Positions 22,440 to 31,636 of a DNA stretch of 64,000 bases are shown here, in pieces (position 1 is the stretch's first letter; each line of letters starts with the position of its first letter). A model generated the notes under the pieces. That model was not told the DNA's origin. It worked only from the letters and a program-made list of their open reading frames with translations, and ran no database searches. Position numbers and translations under genes: made by a program. The stretch covers positions 1,674,001 through 1,738,000 of the forward strand of contig JBBCBC010000043.1 in NCBI GenBank assembly GCA_037126765.1. Direction: 5' to 3'. This DNA comes from Stenogyne calaminthoides. Lineage: Eukaryota; Streptophyta; Magnoliopsida; Lamiales; Lamiaceae.

Positions 22440-24502
22440 TGTCTTCCGTGTCATCGTCGAATAATTTTCTCCTAGTCTTACCACCACCGCCATCATCTAT
22501 TTCGGTGGTAGGTATACTAGAAAAATCTATATACAATGTTTTCCAAAACGAGTCTATATAGTTTAAAGGTATGGGGTAGTTGAAGTTAAAGTACTCTGTA
22601 AGATCGCAATGACACGGAAGACCATGTGTTCTCTTGAGAAAATGACAACCTTTTTTTGGGCCTAGCTTCCTTTTCGATTCTGCGACAATGAGTTATAACG
22701 CCTTAGACATGATATTGCGCACTAGTTAGCTGAAGATTACGTTCTCTAACATATCAGTCCTTGTCTTGTGGCCGCTAAACCTGGATTGCTTTTTTATCTC
22801 GCATATTTGCAACTCCATGACCTGGTGAAGCTTTCGGAAGATAATGTCAAAGTGTTGAAGGCCGCCATCCAGGTTTTTTTTCACCTTATGGTGTTCTTGT
22901 TCAACCCTACATTAATAATAAAATAAAAAATATTTAAATGATTGTATTCAGTATGTATCGGCCCAACCAATATATATATTTTTTACCTGACTCAATACAT
23001 CGTTCGAATAGTATTAGTTATGATAAGAGTGTAATAGTGATTGTTCATCGGTATAAATAAATATAATAGCTAAAACGAAAACTAAAAAGATTGTAGGATT
23101 ACCTGTTCGTGGTGTAATTCCCGTAGTGCATGCGATGATCGATATACATCCCTAGAATTTTCTTGTAGTGCGGAATAAACCACGTTTGTTCGCAATATGT
23201 AATTAGGCCCTCACAGCTGCTGTACGTTTCCTTTAAAGAATCCCACCTAATGTTCCACTGTTTAGCATTGCCCGCCTGGATTGCGTAATTCCACTGATAT
23301 TTAAAACCTTCAGCATACTCTTTTTGAAATCCTGGTTGTAAAATAGCCAGGGCTAAAATTCATTCCTCGATGTGGTATCTGCATAGTTGTGCTTGAGACG
23401 TTGGAAAAATTAAATCCACAACATTCATCATCGCGAAAGCTCTGTCCGTAATAACGACATTTGGTGGATCCTTCTTGTACAGTCCCCGAATAAATTGTAG
23501 GATGTATTCGAAGTGTTCCTGCGTTTCACGGATCATAAATGTGTATGCGATGGTGAACGTCTTGTGAGTGCTTGTTGCCCCAACTACCTCAAGCAAAGGC
23601 ATACCGTACTTGTTCGTGTTGTATGTCGTGTTAATGATTAAGACTTGAGGATAAGTGTTGACCATTACAACAGAACAAGGGTGGCTGAAAACAATGTCCA
23701 TGAGTTCTTTGCTATCATCCGCGGTCCTAAATTGGTACCTAATTAAAAAAAAATCAATTTTTTTGTTTTTAAAACTAAGGAAATGTTTAAAAAAGAGCAA
23801 CAATATAATTACACATTTTTTAACTGTGCTAGTATAAAAATATAAATGCATGCTTGTAATTCTGAAAATGACATTATTTATAAAACAAGTATAAATAAAT
23901 GTGCTAGTATTTATACCTGTAATTACGTTGTTTCAGTAGGTGTAAGAAGTTTTGCGTTGAGGTAAGCTCAGCCCGGTCGTCTGTCCTTATCTTATTAATA
24001 GCATTGTACATTCTCTTTGCGTCCGTAGAATTGTTGGGATCACAATTCTTTATATATGCCAATATGTTTGAAGCAGTGACATTCATTGATACTAGGTGTT
24101 GTACATGTTTGTACTGTTCTGGAGTTAATTTACCCAGTTTCGAACCCTCTGCATATTTTGGAAATCGATGATTGTGTGTCCCGTTTAAAACATCGATTTC
24201 CCAAATATCATGCTCGCGATCAGAAACCCTTGCAACTAAACAAAAAGGACAAGAATTTCTTTGGGTTTTGGTATTTCGCTCATTTTTTGTTTTTTTTTAG
24301 GTTTATATTTGTCACCTTCACTACATAAATACTTTACGTGTTTTGAAGAAGAATCACGAATCCACAATGTGATGTTTCTGAAACTAGCAACATTGTTAAC
24401 AAAAAAAGCAACTCCTTCTTTTCCAATTAAACCCTCTTCAGGAGTAATAAATTCGGAAGTGAGATCTTCGAAAAAATAATCAACATCATGATAAGAACTC
24501 AT
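22420..24502 (-). pseudogene. FAR1/MULE-type transposase, inactivated
   Basis: Three exons on the minus strand. Exon 1 (24502-23917) has an N-terminal FAR1-type DNA-binding region, with SCPFCLVARV and later NGTHNH as likely zinc-ligand segments. Exon 2 (23738-23103) has the MULE transposase core: YNTNKYGMPLLEVVG, IRETQEHFEYIL, NVVITDRAFAMMNVV, LCRYHIEE, then FKYQWNYA and MHYGNYTTNR. Exon 3 (22906-22420) has EHHKVKKNL, CHFLKRTHGLPCHCDL (SWIM-like) and an acidic tail ending DKMWI with the stop inside the terminal repeat. All splice sites are GT/AG and keep frame. Damage: a 1-nt loss in the A9 run (24290-24298), TGA at 23360-23362 and two TAA codons at 22726-22728 and 22693-22695. Function in the family is cut-and-paste transposition in the nucleus. 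Confidence 0.9.
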
Positions 24503-24595
24503 TTTTTATAAATTGATCAATGATAATAATACTTGTAAGATTTTTGGCAAATAGAGAAATGTTTGAATTGAAGTAGAAGTGGGTGAAAAATGAAT

Positions 24596-24638
24596 AAATG
24601 GCTACTGAGGTAAGGCTACTACTAAATGGCGGAGGTGG

Positions 24639-24689
<51 letters not shown>

Positions 24690-24720
24690 GGCTACTGAGG
24701 TAAGTGACTATTGTGTATTC
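24596..24720. repeat. TA microsatellite between direct repeats
   Basis: An uninterrupted TA run (about 24645-24686) is flanked by two copies of AAATGGCTACTGAGGTAAG (24596 and 24687). It sits 150-200 bp upstream of the transposase start and could supply its TATA box; the regulatory role is inferred. Confidence 0.75.
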
Positions 24721-24769
24721 ACGTAAATACTGCAAAATTTACGGGCACAAAATAATGTCGGATGGGACT

Positions 24770-24960
24770 TAAGCACGCGTCTTACACAGGCGCGACACGT
24801 GGGCTTCCTTTGTGGTCGCACGGGGGTACAAGACCAAAGAGGGTTTCTTCGTCGATGGTCGGCGCGACAGCCGCCGTCTGTGTCGCATGGCAGACGCGAT
24901 GGCAGGCTTGTGTGTCGTATGCCAGGCGCGACACACGTCGCCATGCCGACACACTATACA
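24770..24960. repeat. GTCGC-rich block 1
   Basis: Many copies of GCGACAC/GTGTCGC and CATGGCGAC-like words in both orientations, far more GC-rich than the surroundings. The same words recur at 25650-25770 and in the hairpin at 31499-31547. Clustered short inverted words near transposon promoters are often transposase-binding sites; this is inference. Confidence 0.7.
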
Positions 24961-25114
24961 CTTTTATATTTTTATCGCGATATTCAGACGCATTATTGAT
25001 TTTTACTGTATTATTCTACCACTGCATTCTATATTTAAATGATGGAGTATCATATTTTATGATTCACAACTTTAAAAAAATTATCCACAATTACAGATAT
25101 TTCCTGGTTCAAAC

Positions 25115-25309
25115 ATGAGTAAAAAAGATTCATTTTTTTATGATGAAATGTGGACTAAAGAGGTAACTGAGTCTCTGGTGGATTTTCTCGTAAAAGAGAA
25201 TAGAGATGGTCGTTCGTTTTGGAATAGTCAGGGTCGTTCCTTCCGTGAGTCCGACGAGACGATCGACTCAGGGCCGATATTTTTCATAAATTTTAGGGTC
25301 AAAAATTAA
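25115..25309 (+). CDS. Short ORF, possible SANT/MYB-like first exon
   Basis: 64 codons from the ATG at 25115. The protein begins MSKKDSFFYDEMWTKEVTES with a charged, helix-forming stretch LVDFLVKENRDGRSFW. A tryptophan followed by spaced helices resembles the SANT/MYB-like domain of plant transposon accessory proteins, but the match is weak. It lies between the two GTCGC-rich blocks, reading towards the PMD gene. It may be a truncated accessory gene or chance. I do not assign a function. Confidence 0.35.
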   Translation: MSKKDSFFYDEMWTKEVTESLVDFLVKENRDGRSFWNSQGRSFRESDETIDSGPIFFINFRVKN

Positions 25310-25649
25310 TTTTTATTATATCTGTATATTATATATTGTTCTGTTCGAAAAAATTAAGTTTGCACTAATGGCCCAGTGGTGGGGCCTAATTTTTTGGTTG
25401 ACTCAGGCTTCATGATAACAATACTAATAAAATTTAATTATTATTTAACAATACTAATATTTTCTATTAAAATAAATTATGTGATAATTTTTGTATTTAA
25501 TTTATATCATTAGAGAGTATTAATAATGGTCCAATACCTTATAAAACTAAAATTTTTGGTCTAAAGTATTTCCCACCCGTCCAAATTGAATTCTCACCGC
25601 CCAAATTTAATTTTTGGTCAACAGATTCAAATTAAAGTTGAGGGGACCT

Positions 25650-25775
25650 GTGTCGCCTGACACGCGAGACACCACATCTTCTTTCGCAGATGGCGGTGCC
25701 GGATCAGTCTGCTTTGTCGCGACACACGACGACAATGACCTGCTTTGTCGCAAGGGCGTCGCGACACTTGTTTTT
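25650..25775. repeat. GTCGC-rich block 2
   Basis: TGTCGCCTGACACGCGAGACACC, shown here only by its words TGTCGC, GACACGCGAG, GTCGCGACACAC and GGGCGTCGCGACAC, directly upstream of the PMD leader. It is a likely part of the promoter or subterminal repeat system of the element. Confidence 0.65.
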
Positions 25776-25796
25776 TGTTTTTTTTTTCAACCATTA

Positions 25797-26090
25797 CACT
25801 ATATATTTTACCTTCACTTCTTTCATTTTCACATACCTCAAGAACTCATTATATACACACTCAAGATTACCTCCGTCCACCTCCGACCGCCGCCAACCGC
25901 CGCCGACCGCCACCTCCCGGAATTGAAATCTTTTTTTTATTGTATATTTTCTTGTCTTGTTTCACTTTCCGACACATAATAACTCAATCTATGTTTCATT
26001 AACAGCCGCCTCCGTCCGTCGCCACTATCTTGCCGCCACGTCCGATCGCCTCCGCCATTTTCAACCCCGACCGCCTCTGCCATCTTCAAG
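25797..26090 (+). promoter_or_regulatory. Promoter and CCG-rich leader exon of the PMD gene
   Basis: CTATATATTTTACC near 25799 fits a plant TATA box. About 30 bp on, a CT/CCG-rich transcribed-looking leader begins (CCGCCGACCGCCACC at about 25890) and ends in AAG|GTATGT at 26090. A matching acceptor TTCTTAG lies at 27464. The minisatellite would then be in a 1.37 kb leader intron. No transcript data are available, so this is inference from signals. Confidence 0.5.
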
Positions 26091-26282
26091 GTATGTTTTT
26101 GGAATTGTTTAATTGTGGAATTGTTTAATTATATATATACATACATGCACTTTAATTATTTTCAACTATATATATACATACATCATACATGCAGTTTAAT
26201 TATAATTGTGGAATTGTTTAATCGTGTTTTCTTTATATACTTTGTTGGAAATTGTGTTTATAAAAAGACACAATTAAAAAAA

Positions 26283-27160
26283 AATTGTGTTTATAAAAAG
26301 CCAAAATTTTAAGTGTGTTTATAAAAAATAGTCGAATTGTTTTAAAGTATTAGTTGAATTGTTGTTAGGTATTAGTTGAATTGTTGTAAGGTATTAGTTG
26401 AGTTGTTGTAAAGTATTAGTTGAATTGTTGTAAGGTATTAGTTGAATTGTTGTAAGGTATTAGTTGAATTCCTATAAGGTATTAGTTGAATTTCTATATG
26501 GTGTATTAGCATAGAAATTACCTTAATACTCGTATTTTAGTAGTATGAATATAATTAGTTGAATTGCTATATGGTGTTTTAGCATAAAAAAATAATTGTG
26601 TTTATAAAAAGCCAAAATTTTAAGTGTGTTTATAAAAATTAGTCGAATTGTTTTAAAGTATTAGTTGAATTGCTGTTAGGTATTAGTTGAATTGCTGTAA
26701 GGTATTAGTTGAGTTGCTGTAAAGTATTAGTTGAATTGCTGTAAGGTATTAGTTGAATTGCTATAAGGTATTAGTTGAATTGCTATATGGTGTTTTAGCA
26801 TAGAAATTACCTTAATACTCGTATTTTAGTAGTATGAATATAATTAGTTGAATTGCTATATGGTGTTTTAGCATAAAAAATAATTGTGTTTATAAAAAGC
26901 CGAAATTTTAAGTGTGTTTATAAAAATTAGTTGAATTGTTTTAAAGTATTAGTTGAATTGATGTTAGGTATTAGTTGAATTGCTGTAAGGTATTAGTTGA
27001 GTTGCTGTAAAGTATTAGTTGAATTGTTGTAAGGTATTAGTTGAATTGCTGTAAGGTATTAGTTGAATTTTTGTAAGGTATTAGTTGAATTCCTATAAGG
27101 TATTAGTTGAATTGCTATATGGTGTTTTAGCATAGAAATTACCTTAATACTCAAAATATT
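26283..27160. repeat. 22-bp minisatellite with higher-order structure
   Basis: The basic unit is close to GGTATTAGTTGAATTGCTGT plus AA, with changes at a few positions. Blocks of six to ten units are separated by a fixed spacer that starts ATTGTGTTTATAAAAAGCC (at 26283, 26594 and 26883, periods 311 and 289) and ends near TAGCATAGAAATTACCTTAA. So 22-bp units are organised into about 300-bp higher-order repeats, three in all. A weak further copy lies at 27385-27440. Confidence 0.9.
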
Positions 27161-27464
27161 ATGTATTAATTACAAGTGTTACACAGTTACACTAATAATT
27201 TAATATGGTAGTATTAATTATTTTTTCACAAAAAAATAATAAATTGTCTTATTAAAAAGTGATAATGGAACCAACTCAAATAAGGAAAAAGTGAAATTTC
27301 CGCGCAAATATGCATGACTAATTATTTCCGTCAAGTATACTAACACGTAATCAAAACACTAATCCACCATTTAATGCATCAAAGCTTATTAGTTGAATTG
27401 TTGTAAAGTGTCACTTGATTTGCTGTAAGGTATTAGTTGAATAATAATGAAATTTTTTTCTTAG

Positions 27465-29969
27465 TATGCAACGCCTCGTATGCCCTGGACAGACCGCTTC
27501 TATGTAGAGCATGCGACCGATGTGTTCTTGCTCAACAACGTGCACAACAAAATGAAAGTGCACAACCATTTGAATTTCCACAAATCAATGTCGATCAGGC
27601 CAACTTTTCTTGGAGTAGATTCTTAGGTCTCAATCTAAACACCCCTGCTTAAAACAATATAATGACGAGCAGTTTGTTTCCGTGCAGTATGGTTCACATC
27701 CTGCACATGCACATAATGATTTCATGACCAACATTAATCCTAATTACTCCCCAATAGGATTCCCCAATTTAGACTCACCCACCGTTGATATGTTCATGTC
27801 CTCCTACAATCTGCCGGAAACATCTACATCTCATCTGGGTGCGTCTACATCTCATCACTCGATTCACTCTCATCACTCCACTCACCATGTTCCCTCTACG
27901 TTTCATCACTCCGCTCACCATGAGGTTGAGGATGAATACGAAAGTGCTCCGCAGGCAACACAAGCGTCATCCTCATCCTCGCAACCTAATGATTGGTTGA
28001 CGACGACGTCCATGCTTGGAGGACCTAATGATCCAAGTGTCTTGTGTGCTTTCAAAACACACAGAGCCAAAAAAATATGGGACGATTCAGTAAGTAAAAT
28101 ACTAAATTTTTTTAATTATTATTTAAAACGGTTACGATATGTAAATTAACGAGTTCATTTTTATGTACAAAATATGTAGACGTTTCATAAGGTCATTGGT
28201 TCCCAGACTCGAACGAGATCTATTGAGAGATGGTCATCAAATCCATTCAATCAAGGCCATCATTTCTTTGAATTAATTCAAAATTCTGGATTAGAGGGGC
28301 TCGGGCAATACATGTTTCAATCCAACATACCCCTCATTACAGCATTCGTCGAGCGGTGGCACCCTGAAACGAACACGTTCCATATGCCTTTTGGGGAGAT
28401 GGCGATCACACTCCACGATGTTAATGATATCCTTGGTAAACTGAAAATGAACTTAATTTTTAATAAATCAAATTTTGTACATTCTCATTAATTAATTTCA
28501 TTTATAATAAAAACAATTTTTTTTCCAATGTAGGCTTGAACTTAAATGGCCTTCCCGTCTTTGGAAACAATCGATATACTGACGATGCATTGGTTGTTAG
28601 ATGCGGATCTAGGGGAGATAACCAACAAAGCACACCCCTTGGGAACATACACAACGAGTGTATCGGTGAGAACCTCAGCAATACATCTATTGCTCGAGGT
28701 TACCTGTGGTACTTGATGGGGACTACACTCTTTGTTGATAAAACACTTGATTCTATCCCCAAAGATTATCTACAGGTGTTAGGTGATCTCGATTTTGTAC
28801 CTCACTATGCATGGGGAGCTGCAGCATTAGCTTATTTATATCGCCAGCTTGGAATAGCATCCAGAAGTAAAGTGGCACAGATTTCGGGCTGCTTAACAAT
28901 ACTTGAGGTCAAAATTCAATTTCAATAATATTTCGAATTATATTTAATATATTGTTATCAATATATTGTTACATATAATAACTCAAAACTCATTTAATTT
29001 TTTTCAGTGCTGGATATACGAGTACTTCACTGAGTTGCGCAAACGCAGTGAAGCTACGTATTATGACCCTAAGACACCAAGAGCATTGCGATGGAACAAC
29101 TCCTAAACATTCAGTTCCAGGACACGGGATCTTGTACATTATCGCAAACTATTGGATAATTACCCATCGAGTCATGCATGTTTCTCATTCTCAATACATC
29201 TTACTAGTAATAACGTCATTTATAATTTAAGTACCTTAACAAAATGTCTTATAAAAATATTTCACTTACATTATAGGTCAATTGGACTTCATTCGTCAGT
29301 CCATCGTCTATCCCGCCGGTATCGTTATTTCATGGATGCATTCATTTTCTTGACTTCGCCGAAGGGTATATGCCGAAGAGGGTTGCAAGGCAATATGGGA
29401 GAGTTCAGTCCGTACCCCCACCACCGCTCGACTTCGATCATAATCTTTCTAAATTGGGTGTCAAGGCAAAGAGCTATAAAAAAGTGTATGGGTGTACGGT
29501 GGCATATTGGAACGAAATGACAAATCATAATTACCATCTCGAGCAACTTGGTACCGAAGCTGTAGTGCCGGATAGTACCACGTCGGATTATCCCATATGG
29601 TATGCAAACATAACACATCCGAGAGTGCACAACCCTGAACACGGTGAAAACAATGTTTATGTCAATGCCATGACGGGGTCAGCGCAACAAATATTGGGAC
29701 ACGTGAGGCAACGCACGCACATATTGATCAATCAAGTTCGTGTGGATCCACAGTGTCCAGATTATATCATGCCTGGACTTAACGTGATTGCCCATCATGC
29801 CAGTACCGCAACGGTCCCCAATCCTGCTTATTGAGGACCGCAACAAGGATATGCCCCTGAACAATTCGCCCAAGAAATACCTCCTGGTTGGTGGTGGGAC
29901 GGAGCCGCATTTCAACAATATTACCAAAACCAACCCAACAACCCTTATGACGATAATAAGAATCAGTAG
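27465..29969 (+). pseudogene. Plant mobile domain (PMD / MAIN-like) gene in the element
   Basis: Spliced gene. The exon ending 28089 encodes a His/Ser-rich N-terminal region; further exons are 28180-28435, 28534-28907, 29008 to about 29175, and about 29277-29969, with GT/AG junctions. The PMD (PF10536-type, as in MAIN, MAIL1 and the long form of PP7-like phosphatases) is recognised by LITAFVERWHPETNTFHMPFGEMAITLHDV split over the text as FVERWHPETNTF, FGEMAITLHDVNDILGL, then YLWYLMGTTLF, FVPHYAWGAAALAYLYR, CWIYEYF and VARQYGRVQSVP. Defects: TAA at 29104-29106, TGA at 29832-29834 (frame continues to a TAG at 29967), and a frame break near 27655. In Arabidopsis MAIN/MAIL1 act in silencing and growth; transposon copies are of unknown role. 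Confidence 0.85.
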
Positions 29970-30155
29970 TACACTTTTTTTTTTATATTAGATGAATTAT
30001 TTATTTGTACTTAATTGCTCCATATGATAAATTAGTATTCCAATTTTTTATCTCTTGTTAAATGTTTTAACTTCTTTTTATAAAAATCAATATTAATATA
30101 GAACTTACTTACTTAAATCTATAAAAACTAATATATTTGTATATCTTATTAAAAG

Positions 30156-30696
30156 ATGAGTGAAAAAAAAATAACATCCGCAAATGTCAACACTGTTGAT
30201 AACAAGGAAAGACCTCCCCCATTGCTGTGGTTGGACAATGATGGGAGGTAATCTAATTTTTATAAATAATATCTCGTTTGAAGTTTTTATATAACTAATA
30301 GCGTTCTTAATATGTACAAATTACTTGAACACAACAGCTTCATCACACGGTTTGAATTATGTGCGAATAACGTGGTACGGAGCATATGCTGCAAGTACCT
30401 TGACCCAAAATGGACAAACTTGTCTATGGTACCTTTCGAGTGTCGGGAACACATGTGGACTATATTCGAAGTAAGTTTAACCATGTTTGCATTTTACACG
30501 TTTTAATATTTTGTAAAACTATATATCATAATAACAACCTTTATATTTTTTATTACAGGGAAAATTCAAGATTAATGGAGATCCAGTTGATTTCAGAATC
30601 ACATTCTTCAAGATTTGTGCAACATTCATGCGTCAAGGATGGAGAAACCCCCGATTATATTTTGACGGTCGCTGGAGGGTCAGTGATACAAAATAG
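30156..30696 (+). CDS. Intact 120-aa three-exon gene at the right side of the element
   Basis: Exons 30156-30247, 30338-30470 and 30559-30696 join in frame through GT/AG introns and give a 120-codon product. It starts MSEKKITSANVN, has a polar N-terminus with PPPLLWLDNDG, then CKYLDPKWTNLSMVPFECRE, HMWTIFEGKFKI, and FMRQGWRNPRLYF near the end. The W-x-x-VP-x-x-C-R-x-x-MW pattern recalls the Ptta/En/Spm plant transposase_24 (PF03004) type, but the protein is much shorter and the match is by eye. Unlike the transposase and PMD genes it has no stop or frameshift. It lies 187 bp after the PMD stop, same strand. It may be an accessory protein; function unknown. Confidence 0.6.
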
Positions 30697-30731
30697 GGAA
30701 CGCTTGGATTGGAGAAAAGACATTTAAATCT

Positions 30732-30880
30732 TGATAAATTTCAATCAGGTACAAGATTCGCAACATAATATCAACCAGGTACAATGTGCAAAAATGGGTT
30801 TGCACAGTGCAAACCCATTTTTGCACATTGTACCTGGTTGATATGAAATGCTGCACCTTGTACCTGGTTTAAATCCCCCC
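30732..30880. mobile_element. Fold-back MITE with perfect 38-bp arms
   Basis: The arms 30768-30805 and 30807-30844 are perfect reverse complements around a single A. Less perfect pairing (CAGGTACAAG words) extends to about 30745 and 30870. A 9-bp repeat TTTAAATCT flanks it (30723-30731 and 30881-30889), indicating a MULE-mobilised insertion into the larger element just past the 120-aa gene. Confidence 0.82.
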
Positions 30881-31129
30881 TTTAAATCTCATGTATTTTT
30901 CCTTTTTTTATTAATTGAGGTTGTATCAAATTGGTGATTAATTTTTGTGAAATATTAATTAAACCGTCTACTATTATAAGTTAAACTATTTACTCTTAAG
31001 TTATCATAAATATTTTTTTATTTAAATGAATTACTTTTTAATAAAAATAAATGTATTAATTATAATTACAAAATTTTGTTTGATTTTAATGTCTTTCAAT
31101 GAAACAATAAATATTTTAAAATAGCTAAA

Positions 31130-31270
31130 AAGTGTAACTTGTTATGTTGAAAAGTGCTACTTGTTTATACTGAATCGTGCAACTATTTTTTCATATTAAT
31201 AGTTGCATGCTTTAATATAACAAGTTGTATGTTTATAAAATACACTATGAATAAACGGTGCACCTAGGCT
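31130..31270. repeat. Fragment of the palindromic MULE-type MITE family
   Basis: Contains AACTTGTTATGTTGAAAAGTG, trimmed here to AACTTGTTATGTTG, and TACACTATGAATAAACGGTG, matching the body and one arm of copy A (5296-5514); both ends are diverged. Nested within the 9.2 kb element. Confidence 0.7.
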
Positions 31271-31498
31271 ATTTTTAAATGAAATAACTAATATATTCAA
31301 AACTAAACAACTAATACTTTTGAATGAAACAACTAATATTATTTGTATCAAGATTTTACATGTATTCAGATTCGATACTATCCCAAGATTTTACAAATCT
31401 ACGGAAACCTTTTAAAAAAAATCTCGAATACACTTATAAATTGAAATAATAAATATTAAAATTAATATTTTCGATAAAAAATAAAAAATAAAAATCAG

Positions 31499-31547
31499 TC
31501 GCATAGTCAACGCGACATATGTCTTTTCTGTCGCGTTGACCATGCGA
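31499..31547. repeat. GTCGC hairpin near the right end of the element
   Basis: TCGCATAGTCAACGCGACA (31499-31517) and TGTCGCGTTGACCATGCGA (31529-31547) are inverted with one mismatch and an 11-nt loop, 53 bp inside the right terminal repeat. The word GTCGC links it to the two internal blocks. Confidence 0.85.
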
Positions 31548-31599
31548 TATAAACCAACTGTGTCGCATTCGCCGTGCCACGGACACCACTCCCATCAGT

Positions 31600-31627
31600 T
31601 TGTTAAAATGTGGATTTAGCACTAATC
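31600..31627 (-). repeat. Right terminal inverted repeat of the 9.2 kb element
   Basis: Ends TGGATTTAGCACTAATC; partner of 22412-22439. Followed at once by the 9-bp duplication at 31628-31636. Confidence 0.92.
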
Positions 31628-31636
31628 GAGAGAAGG

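Larger units (their letters stand above)
22412..31627. mobile_element. 9.2 kb Mutator-like element with plant mobile domain cargo
   Basis: The 28-bp ends are inverted repeats, 25 of 28 identical, sharing the core TGCTAAATCCACATTTTA (left 22412-22439, right 31600-31627). A perfect 9-bp target duplication GAGAGAAGG lies outside both (22403-22411 and 31628-31636). Inside are a leftward FAR1/MULE transposase (24502-22420), a short ORF (25115), two GTCGC-rich blocks, a leader with TATA box and CCG-rich exon, a minisatellite (26283-27160), a PMD gene (to 29969), an intact 120-aa gene (30156-30696), a nested fold-back MITE (30732-30880) and a GTCGC hairpin near the right end. 9-bp duplications and FAR1-like transposases are hallmarks of Mutator-like elements. 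The transposase is disabled here. Confidence 0.93.

Noticed and set aside
24708..25042. Five overlapping Arg/Cys-rich ORFs
   Set aside because: They follow the GTCGC-rich repeat block on both strands and have no domain pattern.
30768..30844. microRNA precursor
   Set aside because: The arms are perfect and flanked by a 9-bp duplication, which fits a young fold-back MITE better than a MIR gene; no small-RNA evidence is available.
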